From a virus, in IMG/VR virus record IMGVR_UViG_3300042900_000111, positions 1 to 33,156 of that record: DNA of 33,156 bases. One strand, given 5' to 3'. The notes under the pieces are model-generated. The model was not told the DNA's origin and ran no database searches. It was given only the letters and a program-made list of their open reading frames with translations. A program made the translations under genes and the position numbers. Below, piece by piece: positions 26,797 through 33,156 of this stretch (its first letter is position 1; the number at the start of each line of letters is the position of its first letter).

Positions 26797-27461
26797 TTAC
26801 TCTATAGAGTATCCTAATCCTGCTCCAATGCCGAATCCAGCTTCGCTGGCAAATGCTCCTTGTAGTCCAACAACATCATCTGCTGATGCGTTTATTCCAA
26901 GTGCTCTTCTTCTAACATCTTCGAAAGACGACTCCTCCTTATTTTCATTACTGCTTTCATTTAACTCAACACCTTGAATCGAAGCTAAGAACTTTCTTTT
27001 CTCTGATTCCGTTTTTTGCATTGACTTAAAAGTCTGGACCATCTCTGGCATTGAAAGATTATCTTCTAGTTCTTCGTAATTTTTCCAATTACCTAAAAGA
27101 AATACTTCCCCTTCTAAAGCGGCTAGATCTAGTTCTGACCAGCCAGTACCGCTGCCGCTAGTAGGTTTGGGTCGTCCATCTTAATTCCTCCGCAGATCTC
27201 AAGGATGCGGTTGATTGTTGGAACGTCAAGTGTGTCTTCAAATGCGTCTTTATCCTTTACCAATTCAGGCAATTGCTTTTCTAGGGCTACTGCACATGCT
27301 TCGATAAGAATCGTGAGTGTTTCGTCTTCTGATGTTACTTCTTGTGTCTTCTGAATGACCTTCATAAACTTACGAAGCTCTTTAATTGTTAAAGGCTTAA
27401 GTTTAACGGTTGCGCCATTTTGTAGCTGAATTTCTTCAACATCGTATACTGTTGTTGCCAT
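26797..27461 (-). CDS. Tail assembly chaperone, long frameshifted form
   Basis: Predicted fusion of the upstream chaperone with a downstream frame by a -1 ribosomal frameshift at 27165-27171. The first 99 residues come from the zero frame and 122 more from the -1 frame, about 221 in total. The added part runs PTSGSGTGWSELDLAALEGE and onward, is charged and helical, and ends GAGLGYSIE. The -1 frame has no start codon with a ribosome site near its beginning; the first internal ATG (27051) would leave an open 38-codon stretch untranslated. Known: siphophages make such G and GT forms just upstream of the tape measure, and GT binds the tape measure during tail assembly. The position here fits exactly. 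Confidence 0.85.
27129..27461 (-). CDS. Tail assembly chaperone, short form
   Basis: A 110-residue helical, acidic protein starting at ATG 27461 with a perfect AGGAGG. It begins MATTVYDVEEIQLQNGATVK and continues with helices around TIKELRKFMKVIQ, like the chaperone (G) proteins encoded before siphophage tape measures. It ends at TAG 27129. A promoter candidate lies just upstream, after the terminator of the tail tube gene. It would be made in excess over the frameshifted form and assist tape measure folding and tube assembly. Confidence 0.86.
   Translation of the reverse strand: MATTVYDVEEIQLQNGATVKLKPLTIKELRKFMKVIQKTQEVTSEDETLTILIEACAVALEKQLPELVKDKDAFEDTLDVPTINRILEICGGIKMDDPNLLAAAVLAGQN
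27165..27171 (-). other. -1 ribosomal frameshift site CCCAAAC
   Basis: In the zero frame the codons read GAC CCA AAC, so the heptamer fits X-XXY-YYZ with CCC, AAA and C. Slipping back one base re-pairs Pro on CCC and Lys-type AAA. A possible stimulating stem, AGCGGC (27154-27159) with GCCGCT (27118-27123), starts 5 bases downstream. The downstream -1 frame stays open for 122 codons. Confidence 0.88.
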
Positions 27462-27489
27462 TTAATCCTCCTAGGATCTAGTCTTAATT

Positions 27490-27518
27490 ATTGTATCATA
27501 TTGAGAATATAATGGCAA
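27490..27518 (-). promoter_or_regulatory. Promoter TTGCCA-N17-TACAAT before chaperone/tape measure genes
   Basis: The -35 (27513-27518) and -10 (27490-27495) hexamers are spaced 17 bases apart and lie directly after the T-run of the tail tube terminator. The ATG of the chaperone is 28 bases beyond the -10 box. It would restart transcription for the tail module after the terminator. Confidence 0.65.
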
Positions 27519-27519
27519 T

Positions 27520-27545
27520 AAAAAACCCCCCAATTTCTTGAGGGG
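27520..27545 (-). terminator. Intrinsic terminator after the major tail protein gene
   Basis: On the minus strand CCCCTCAA and TTGGGGGG form an 8-bp stem (one T-G pair) closed by a GAAA tetraloop and followed by six T. It is 25 bases past the tail tube stop. Confidence 0.92.
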
Positions 27546-27570
27546 AATTTTATTAATTAATTAATATTAA

Positions 27571-28332
27571 TTATAGCCAGGTGCGGTCTACGATTGTACC
27601 GTATTCTGCGCCTGCGTCTGCTGATGCTCCTGATGGAAGCAAACGGAATGTTACTGGGAATGTTGATGCTGCGTTACGAGCCAAAGAGAACTGTGACTGT
27701 TGTACAGAAAGAACACGACGAGCATAATATACACGCTCTGTCTTTGATGATGCTGCAGTTGTTGGAGCTTGTCCGACTGCAACTAATTGACGCTCAACTG
27801 GAGCTTCTCCTAGTGCACCTGCTGCAAGACCTAGCTTCTTACCTGATTCAGTAAGAGTTGCTGCTGATTGTCCGAATACGCCAAGAACGTTCTCAAGAGT
27901 ACCTTCTGCGAATTCTGTTGCAATCATAACTTCCATTGTCTCCTTGAATAGCTTTGCTGAGTCAAGAAGCTGATCTACTGTTACTGAACCGTATGATGGG
28001 TTGTAAGTAATTTGAAGACCGTTATTTGTGTAACCTACGTTACGGTATGCAGCTCCTGTAGTTGCTGATGCTGCTCCTGATGCGTCTACGTCTACTCCGT
28101 TAAGAGTTGTGATGTATGACTCACCTGCTACATAACCGACTACTGGTGTTCCAGAGCCTGCTGTACCGTTCTTAAATGCTGGAACTGTCTTGTTGCGTCC
28201 AGTTGCACCTGATACTGCTGTGCCTGGAATCAAGTTTTCTACGTATCCTGATGTAGTAGAATCTTCTACTGACAAGAATAGTGGTGACGCACCAACAAGA
28301 ATATTTCTAGCATTACCTGTGTTTTGTGCCAT
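27571..28332 (-). CDS. Major tail tube protein
   Basis: A 253-residue protein whose composition (Gly/Ala/Thr/Ser/Val-rich, few Lys) and position fit the main tube subunit. It begins MAQNTGNARNILVGASPLFL, and its C-terminal part contains YYARRVLSVQQSQFSLARNA followed by a beta-rich end. It lies between the tail terminator candidate and the chaperone pair, the usual site of this gene. It has its own strong ribosome site (GGAGG), an upstream promoter candidate and its own terminator, as expected for a protein needed in hundreds of copies. Codons in this gene look less AT-rich than those of its neighbours, in line with high expression (by eye). Confidence 0.85.
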   Translation of the reverse strand: MAQNTGNARNILVGASPLFLSVEDSTTSGYVENLIPGTAVSGATGRNKTVPAFKNGTAGSGTPVVGYVAGESYITTLNGVDVDASGAASATTGAAYRNVGYTNNGLQITYNPSYGSVTVDQLLDSAKLFKETMEVMIATEFAEGTLENVLGVFGQSAATLTESGKKLGLAAGALGEAPVERQLVAVGQAPTTAASSKTERVYYARRVLSVQQSQFSLARNAASTFPVTFRLLPSGASADAGAEYGTIVDRTWL

Positions 28333-28356
28333 GTTGTAAAACCTCCATTAAATAAA

Positions 28357-28385
28357 TATATATATATTGACTTGCTGTAAATCAA
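28357..28385 (-). promoter_or_regulatory. Promoter candidate TTGATT-N17-TATATA before the tail tube gene
   Basis: The -35 (28380-28385) and -10 (28357-28362) hexamers are spaced 17 bases apart, in the only sizeable gap (about 110 bases) of the head-tail region. The alternating AT run makes the exact -10 uncertain. A strong ribosome site and the tail tube ATG follow. Confidence 0.5.
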
Positions 28386-28443
28386 GCTGGCTAGGCTCAT
28401 TTCCTCTTAGTCCAATTTTACTGGATTACCCCTTTAAAAGCAA

Positions 28444-28953
28444 CTAGGCGAATCTTCCCAGCCTATCTGTAACTCTAGAGTACTTGACTTCCAGGATTAC
28501 GTCAGTTGATAGGAACCCCTGAAGTTCTTGGGATGGTTCAATTGGAGATGTTTCCGAAATATAAATGCTGTGGAAAATTAGATTATTGCTAGTCTTTGAT
28601 ATATTGACATCATTTGCCGATTCGTCCATTCTTCTAAATAGGTCGGTCATGAGGTTTCTCATCTCATATAACTCTGTAACATCTGTTGAATATAGGGTAA
28701 ATAAAACCTTCTCACAGCATATGAGCCAGTTTTCTTCGTATGACATTCCGATCTTATCATATACGATATGCTTCTTGCCATTTAGGAATTGATCCATCTC
28801 TGGCAATTGTTGAACTGGGACAATAGGAACTATCTCAGACCCTAAGTTATCTGAGTAGTAGTCATCTGGATCAAATAGGCCAGTCAGCTTTAGTTGTGCC
28901 CACAAAAACTTGCGAAGCTCAAACATTGCATCTATCTTGTAATCTGCTGTCAT
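28444..28953 (-). CDS. Tail terminator-like protein
   Basis: A 169-residue alpha/beta protein that starts at ATG 28953 with GGAGG and overlaps the previous stop as ATGA. It contains CEKVLFTLYSTDVTELYEMR, a strand-then-helix segment typical of small tail-terminator/minor tail proteins, and ends in a strand FLSTDVILEVKYSR. In siphophages the gene immediately before the tail tube gene usually encodes the terminator ring that caps the tube and meets the head. The call comes from position, size and secondary-structure pattern, not from a diagnostic motif. Confidence 0.66.
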   Translation of the reverse strand: MTADYKIDAMFELRKFLWAQLKLTGLFDPDDYYSDNLGSEIVPIVPVQQLPEMDQFLNGKKHIVYDKIGMSYEENWLICCEKVLFTLYSTDVTELYEMRNLMTDLFRRMDESANDVNISKTSNNLIFHSIYISETSPIEPSQELQGFLSTDVILEVKYSRVTDRLGRFA

Positions 28954-29738
28954 AGTGACCCTCCAAATGATGAGCTTAATGCTGCATCTGCCTGCATTCT
29001 TATTTTACCAGCACTAAAGCTATACTGCACCTTTTTAATATTAATTGGAACGCTTAAAGCCCTTGTGATCTTAGAATTAAATATCCTTTGAAAACCAGAA
29101 GATTTTATTGAAGAGTTTACTAGTTGCCCGCCAAAGAATCTCCCATACGTAAGTGCAAATTGATTTGTTGCAGCCTTACCTCCAGGCCTCTTAACGGTCA
29201 CAGAGGTACCTTTAGGCATAAAGACTGTTGAGCCATCTAATTCAAATACTAAGCGCTCTGCGGACTTTGGACGAATTACTATGGGCATTCCTTCTTCCAT
29301 TACAGAAGCCTTGTTTGCAAATACATATTTTCTCTTTTGTTTTTTATTTTTAGATGGCACGGCTGATTTAGATAATTTAAAATTACGGCCTATTCTAAAT
29401 GAAAGTCCGCCTGTGTCTATTAAATATAAATCAAATAATCTAAATGCAGGATTTCCAGTCTTGTTCCATTCATATACATGGTGCAGGCTTCTGGGCTTTG
29501 TTCTTGCTTGGGCATCCACATATTGGCCAAAGTCTTTTTCTATTTGATTGAATATCGTTGTTTTAAATAAATTCTTAAACTCAGCATTAGATGTTAACTT
29601 AGAAAGAACCGCTGCTTCATAATACAAGAATGCAGATATCTGTGCTACTGTGCTATCTCTTATTACTCCTGGAGCTGACCCTGCCATTAATCTTTCTAGA
29701 CCACTGGCGGTTTGTAATAGTGCTACGCTACTGTCCAA
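28950..29738 (-). CDS. Head-tail joining / gp10-like minor capsid protein
   Basis: A 262-residue protein between the head-closure and tail-terminator candidates. The N-terminal ~95 residues are helical; the middle is basic (NKKQKRKYVFANK), followed by PIVIRPKSAERLVFELDGST and TSVTVKRPGGKA. This looks like the HK97 gp10-type family of tail completion proteins. The listed start is TTG 29738, overlapping the previous stop by 11 bases; an internal ATG at 29684 (MAGSAPG) with an A/G-rich leader is a fair alternative. It probably helps join the finished tail to the connector. Confidence 0.66.
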   Translation of the reverse strand: MDSSVALLQTASGLERLMAGSAPGVIRDSTVAQISAFLYYEAAVLSKLTSNAEFKNLFKTTIFNQIEKDFGQYVDAQARTKPRSLHHVYEWNKTGNPAFRLFDLYLIDTGGLSFRIGRNFKLSKSAVPSKNKKQKRKYVFANKASVMEEGMPIVIRPKSAERLVFELDGSTVFMPKGTSVTVKRPGGKAATNQFALTYGRFFGGQLVNSSIKSSGFQRIFNSKITRALSVPINIKKVQYSFSAGKIRMQADAALSSSFGGSL

Positions 29739-30156
29739 TTACCTGGTTCTCCGATCTTTTAACGGTTGTATTGTAACCAATAATTCCGCCCATCGGTTCT
29801 GTAATTGGAGTAACTCCCATTACTTCAAATACTGTTGGCGTGTTGCTTGGAAAGTTAATCTCTTCCCAAATAACAGTTCCGTCTAAATTTCTAATGTTTG
29901 TAACCTTTTCGTTAAATACTAACTTGGATGTAGTTCTTATTTGAATCATCTGCTCATTAACATATTTGTTTGAAAAGGTCTGCTTGTCTCCAGATCTATT
30001 GGCTGTAGAATTACTAATAGTTCCTTTTGCACTGCATGCAATAGTTCTATTAAATTGCCACTCTTTCTTTAAAGATCCAGTCGCTGGGTCCTGTGTTTCA
30101 AATTGCCTATATATATCAATAAGCATTGGAAGAACGGAGTCGACAAGATCATACAT
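29728..30156 (-). CDS. Head closure (stopper)-like protein
   Basis: A 142-residue protein that starts in a TAATG overlap with the connector gene. It begins MYDLVDSVLPMLIDIYRQFE and then becomes beta-rich (VNEQMIQIRTTSKLVF, TVFEVMGVTPI), compatible with the small beta-barrel stopper proteins that close the portal channel after packaging. Gene order (connector, this gene, gp10-like, terminator, tube) supports the role. No catalytic or metal motif is visible. It could instead be another adaptor component. Confidence 0.65.
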   Translation of the reverse strand: MYDLVDSVLPMLIDIYRQFETQDPATGSLKKEWQFNRTIACSAKGTISNSTANRSGDKQTFSNKYVNEQMIQIRTTSKLVFNEKVTNIRNLDGTVIWEEINFPSNTPTVFEVMGVTPITEPMGGIIGYNTTVKRSENQVIGQ

Positions 30157-31142
30157 TAGATAAGGACCATTTGAGATATAACATGTGGAGCAAGCAATTG
30201 ATCTGCATATAGATTACCTGTTCCTGTTGACGCTGATCTGTTATATTCAAAACTCCAGTCAAATGTCTTAATAGACTTAATGTACTTGTTTCTCCAGACC
30301 TTGTCCTTTGAGAAATAGTCTTTCATTAGTTCAACTGTTGCCATCTGTACTTGAGCAGGAACTAGGTCCCATCCAAATTCGCCAACAATCTTGTACTTAA
30401 CATTCTTAGAAAAGACTCCATTGTATGTGTCATTAATTGTTGGAGGAACTAGACCGTTTGCGACATATACTGAATTGTCTAAAAGGTTTACTCTATTAAC
30501 TCTTATTCCAAAACCTGTCTCTGAAACGATTGGGTCATATAGCCAGTTATTTACCTTTGGAGTAGATAGATTATCCACTAACAAGATATCATTAGAATAG
30601 ATTTGATAAATCCGATTTAACTTAGATGATAATGGAAGGGTATCTGATTCGTCTCCGTAGATAATCTTAGTATCTGGATATAAGTAGAACTCTTGTCCTG
30701 TGTAGTCTTCAACTATCTTTCTTGCATATCGTTCAGCCATCTGAAGATCTGCGTATGTCTTATAGTTAGGATCACTTGGATCCGACCCAAAGTTCAATTC
30801 ATCTATTTGCTCATTGATAGAAATATATGGAGTTACAACATTTACATAAGTTGTATGAGTTCCTATCTTTGATGGAGCTATGGTGTATTCCCAGACAAGT
30901 TTTAGTTTTCTGGGATACCCTGAATAAGAAAATGGAAGCACGACTTGATATGTGCCGACATCTGTTTCAACAGCTGTTCCAGTTAAGGTAAGTAATAAAT
31001 TGGTAGAAGATATAACGTTGGCAGGGTTTTGAGTAATGTCATAAACCTTTGCGGTTACGTTGCCTGTAGGTGATGCTAATTCACCCTCCCAGTAGATCTT
31101 CGTTCTGATTGGTGAATTGCTGTTTACATATATCTCTGCCAT
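30156..31142 (-). CDS. Head-tail connector with Ig-like N-terminal domain
   Basis: A 328-residue protein. Residues about 1-105 form a beta-sandwich-like domain (IRTKIYWEGELASPTGNVTA through LKLVWEYTI), resembling Ig/BppU-type modules. The remainder starts with helices (LQMAERYARKIVEDYTGQEF), typical of gp6/gp15-like adaptor proteins that form a ring under the portal, followed by a beta part and a C-terminal helix-strand end. It sits after the capsid genes, as the first connector gene. The extra N-terminal domain could be exposed at the head-tail junction. No good ribosome site is seen before ATG 31142. Confidence 0.7.
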   Translation of the reverse strand: MAEIYVNSNSPIRTKIYWEGELASPTGNVTAKVYDITQNPANVISSTNLLLTLTGTAVETDVGTYQVVLPFSYSGYPRKLKLVWEYTIAPSKIGTHTTYVNVVTPYISINEQIDELNFGSDPSDPNYKTYADLQMAERYARKIVEDYTGQEFYLYPDTKIIYGDESDTLPLSSKLNRIYQIYSNDILLVDNLSTPKVNNWLYDPIVSETGFGIRVNRVNLLDNSVYVANGLVPPTINDTYNGVFSKNVKYKIVGEFGWDLVPAQVQMATVELMKDYFSKDKVWRNKYIKSIKTFDWSFEYNRSASTGTGNLYADQLLAPHVISQMVLI

Positions 31143-31156
31143 TTTATAAGCTTAGA

Positions 31157-31564
31157 TTAGTTGTAATACTCCTGAACTTCCTTTGGAGTTGCTAATCTAA
31201 AGCCCTCCTCCTTATCAAAAATTTCTTGAGCATTTTCTTCTGTCATTGCAATAAAAGGGTGCTCTTTTGTAAATGTAAATCCAATGATATCGTATCTGAA
31301 GTTTTCTCTAGTCATTCTAACTAGAACTGTATCTTCTGGCTGAGCATCTAGGTTAAATCTAGGAAGAATCTCTTCTGCGTCTTCGTTAAATTCATCTGTT
31401 GCGTCTTCCATATCTTTAATAGTTTTTTGATAAACAGACCAAGTGACTCCCTCTTCCGCAAGGGCGGCTACGATATCTGTCTTACTTTTAATACCATCAG
31501 TATCAACTGCAAAGTCCTCTGCAATTTTTCTGAGTTCTGCGACCTTCAATGTCTCAAATGACAT
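31157..31564 (-). CDS. SAP-like head-module protein
   Basis: A 135-residue acidic protein. I place the start at ATG 31564 (MSFETLKVAEL), because AAAGGAGAA lies just upstream; an upstream ATG at 31591 would put that site inside the gene and falls on the promoter -10 box. Residues about 3-36 (TLKVAELRKIAEDFAVDTDG then KSKTDIVAAL) match the helix-extended-helix pattern of SAP/HeH domains, which bind DNA. The rest is acidic with a beta-rich end. SAP-like proteins are common after the capsid gene in actinobacterial phages. It may bind packaged DNA or the capsid, but the role is unproven. Confidence 0.78.
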   Translation of the reverse strand: MSFETLKVAELRKIAEDFAVDTDGIKSKTDIVAALAEEGVTWSVYQKTIKDMEDATDEFNEDAEEILPRFNLDAQPEDTVLVRMTRENFRYDIIGFTFTKEHPFIAMTEENAQEIFDKEEGFRLATPKEVQEYYN

Positions 31565-31590
31565 ATATTTCTCCTTTGTTAGGTTCTTCA

Positions 31591-31619
31591 ATTATAGCAT
31601 TGATAAATTAAAATGAAAA
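31591..31619 (-). promoter_or_regulatory. Extended -10 promoter after the capsid terminator
   Basis: A perfect TATAAT (31591-31596) preceded by TG one base upstream (TGCTATAAT) lies 17 bases from TTTTCA (31614-31619). The -35 region overlaps the T-run of the capsid terminator. It would restart transcription for the connector genes. Confidence 0.68.
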
Positions 31620-31641
31620 GCCCCTAAAATTAATTAGGGGC
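31611..31641 (-). terminator. Intrinsic terminator after the major capsid gene
   Basis: GCCCCTAA and TTAGGGGC form a perfect 8-bp stem with a 6-base AT loop (31620-31641), followed on the minus strand by TTTTCATTTT. It lies 26 bases past the capsid stop. Confidence 0.92.
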
Positions 31642-31667
31642 CTTTCGAGGGTTTTATCTTAAATTAA

Positions 31668-32717
31668 TTAAGAAGCAACCTTAACGTTCTTTACAACTAC
31701 CCAAGCGTCTGCCTGCTCGATTTGAACGCCAACACGAGTATACATTGTGTACTCAATTGTGTCCTTACGTGGCTGGAAGAAACGGTAAACGGTTACATCA
31801 CGCTTGATACCAATAACTACGTTATTTGGGAATGTCAAGTGGATATCTCCATGTGAACCTGTTGGTGTTGCGTATGTACCAGTCTGTGTCTCATTAAGTA
31901 GTGGAACTTCAACAATCGGAATACCGAATGCGAATGGTGCCACATATCCTGCTGGTCCACCTAGTGGTGCAACTCCACCACGGATTACGCTTGAAGCGAT
32001 ATCTTGTGGAATTGTTTGGTTTGTTCCAATGCTGTTAGCATATAGGAAATCCTGAATCAAGTTTGATCCAGCAAGGAAGCGAAGGTCTCCACGACGTTGC
32101 TTGTACTTACGTGGCATAGCCTTAAGTGCCTTGTTGAATACTTCACGTGATACTGCGGCTCCTGCTGCGTCTACGACACGGCCATTTGCCTTTGCCTTCT
32201 TTACAACGCCATCGAATGACTTGTAAAGAGCGTCTCCTGTTAGAGATGTGTCACCGTTAAGAAGAACATCTTCGATGTCATTTCCTGCTTGTGTCGCCAT
32301 CAAACGTGCAATGTGATCTTCTAGATCTGCACCTTCGATGTTATCTTCTAGAGACTCTGTTGAAAGCTCCCAGTCCATGCGGAGTTTCTTTGTTGTTAAA
32401 GAGATTTTTGAGAAAGTTACACCACTGTTTATTGCGGTGTTGTCTGCCTCTGATGCAAGCTTCATAAGCTTCTCACCAACGGACATACGGTCAATCTCGG
32501 CTGTGTCTGACTTCATACGAACTGTACGTGCGACCTTACCGATAACGGTTGCGTCGAACATATAATCAAGGAAGCGAGCAGACTGTTCTGGGTTAAGAAG
32601 TCCACCGTTGCCTAGTTCAGACCCTACGTGTACTCCTGTTCCACCAGTTGTTGAACCGAATCCTGTTGATACCTGAGTACCAGCTGCTACGGCCTTTTCT
32701 AATGTTTCATTGCTCAT
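31668..32717 (-). CDS. Major capsid protein, HK97-fold
   Basis: A 349-residue main shell protein. After a Gly/Thr-rich N-terminus (GFGSTTGGTGVHVGSEL), the sequence shows features of HK97-fold capsids: PEQSARFLDYMFDATVIGKV (N-arm to spine helix region), KISLTTKKLRMDWELSTESL (E-loop/P-domain strand) and a helix LEDHIARLMATQAGNDIEDV. The C-terminal domain contains VVIGIKRDVTVYRFFQPRKD and TMYTRVGVQIEQADAWVVVK, typical of the end of this family. It follows the scaffold-like gene by 13 bases with AAGGTAGG as ribosome site and is followed by its own terminator. Codons look less AT-rich than in neighbouring genes (by eye), fitting high expression. Confidence 0.92.
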   Translation of the reverse strand: MSNETLEKAVAAGTQVSTGFGSTTGGTGVHVGSELGNGGLLNPEQSARFLDYMFDATVIGKVARTVRMKSDTAEIDRMSVGEKLMKLASEADNTAINSGVTFSKISLTTKKLRMDWELSTESLEDNIEGADLEDHIARLMATQAGNDIEDVLLNGDTSLTGDALYKSFDGVVKKAKANGRVVDAAGAAVSREVFNKALKAMPRKYKQRRGDLRFLAGSNLIQDFLYANSIGTNQTIPQDIASSVIRGGVAPLGGPAGYVAPFAFGIPIVEVPLLNETQTGTYATPTGSHGDIHLTFPNNVVIGIKRDVTVYRFFQPRKDTIEYTMYTRVGVQIEQADAWVVVKNVKVAS

Positions 32718-32730
32718 TTTTATACCTACC

Positions 32731-33156
32731 TTAGTTGAATATTTCGTTTACGGAACCGAGGAAAGAACCGTTCCATTTAGATTTTTTGATTGTTGTTGCT
32801 TCTTCAAATCGGCCAAGATCTGAAGACTTCTTAATTGCAGTCTCTGATTCTACTGCGTCGACACGCTTTTGTACACCATCAATCGTGCTCTTGATGTTAT
32901 TTACAGCGCTTGAAAGTGCTGTGTGTTGTTCTGCCAACTCTGAAATTCTAGCATCTACGCTCTTGCTGAAAGCTTCAACAGTCGATTGGATTGTTGTTAC
33001 TTGTGCTGCATTTGCTTCAGATGCCTTGTTTAGAGTTTCTGAGAAAAAGCCTTTTAGATCGCCTAACATCTTCGCAAAATCAGGTTCATCAACCTTATCT
33101 TCTGATACTTCGGCTGCTTTTTCCAGAGTCTCGGCAGGAACGTCTTCTGCTACTGC
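32731..33156 (-). CDS. Scaffold or prohead-protease fusion, C-terminal part only
   Basis: The frame is open from the right edge of the window to TAA 32731, giving 141 visible residues. The methionine at 33069 is most likely internal, because the acidic sequence upstream (AVAEDVPAETLEKAA) is in the same open frame. The visible part is a long helix/coiled coil (NAAQVTTIQSTVEAFSKSVD, AVNNIKSTIDGVQKRVDAVE) that ends with SKWNGSFLGSVNEIFN. Position just before the capsid gene, coiled-coil content and the basic/aromatic C-terminus fit a scaffolding domain, possibly fused to an N-terminal protease of the XkdF type that lies outside the window. The protease part cannot be seen here. Confidence 0.75.
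   Translation of the reverse strand, partial: AVAEDVPAETLEKAAEVSEDKVDEPDFAKMLGDLKGFFSETLNKASEANAAQVTTIQSTVEAFSKSVDARISELAEQHTALSSAVNNIKSTIDGVQKRVDAVESETAIKKSSDLGRFEEATTIKKSKWNGSFLGSVNEIFN

Noticed and set aside
26797-27051. Independent 84-residue gene from ATG 27051
   Set aside because: No ribosome site, and the frame is open upstream to the CCCAAAC slip site, so it is the second part of the frameshifted chaperone.
27123-27132. Palindrome CTAGATCTAG as an attachment or recombination site
   Set aside because: It is inside coding sequence, contains the stop of the short chaperone form, and no integrase is seen in the window.
28356-28367. Alternating AT run as a microsatellite or origin element
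   Set aside because: It is only about 12 bases, no iterons are nearby, and it is better explained as the -10 region of the tail tube promoter.
28408-28428. Stem-loop TAGTCCA / TGGATTA as a terminator after the tail terminator gene
   Set aside because: The stem has one mismatch and no T-run follows, so it does not meet the intrinsic terminator pattern.

Overview
This window is part of a tailed-phage (Caudoviricetes) genome with siphovirus architecture. It is visibly AT-rich (not computed). Every gene I can support lies on the minus strand, so the map reads from right to left. Genes are tightly packed: stop/start overlaps such as TAATG, ATGA or GTGA are frequent, and no stretch of 300 bases lacks a gene. 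TAA, TAG and TGA all act as stops, so the standard bacterial code applies. The DnaE-type polymerase with DnaB-like and DnaG-like replication proteins, the SAP-like head protein, the MerR-like HTH protein and the tape measure with GEKGPE-type motifs recall large siphophages of Actinobacteria. An AT-rich actinobacterial host is my inference and is not proven by the sequence.

The right part (33156-27571) is the head and connector module. In transcription order it holds the C-terminus of a scaffold or prohead protein (cut by the window edge), the major capsid protein, a SAP-like protein, a head-tail connector with an Ig-like N-terminus, a head-closure candidate, a gp10-like tail-completion candidate, a tail-terminator candidate and the major tail tube protein. 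The capsid and tail tube genes are each followed by a strong intrinsic terminator, and a new promoter candidate abuts each terminator.

The middle (27461-8422) is the tail module. It starts with a tail assembly chaperone pair joined by a -1 frameshift at a canonical CCCAAAC heptamer. A 3151-residue tape measure protein follows, with several embedded domain-like segments, one kinase-like and one ADP-ribosyltransferase-like. Then come a distal-tail candidate, a 1139-residue tail hub/lectin-like protein, three further tail proteins including a 1022-residue fibre with a C-terminal S74 autocleaving chaperone, a 52-residue coiled-coil protein and a small fibre-like protein.

A control region at 8351-8415 holds a near-consensus promoter, an inverted repeat over its -10 box and a strong terminator. 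It separates the tail genes from the left, replication part (8333-1). That part encodes a metallophosphoesterase, a zinc ribbon, a MerR-like HTH protein, a 34-residue zinc finger, a small conserved-looking protein, a helicase-loader candidate, a DnaB-like helicase, an overlapping unknown protein, a DnaG-like primase, a zinc-containing ssDNA-binding protein and most of a DnaE-type DNA polymerase running off the left edge. Together these form a largely self-supplied replisome. No terminase, portal, lysis, integrase or tRNA gene is visible here.
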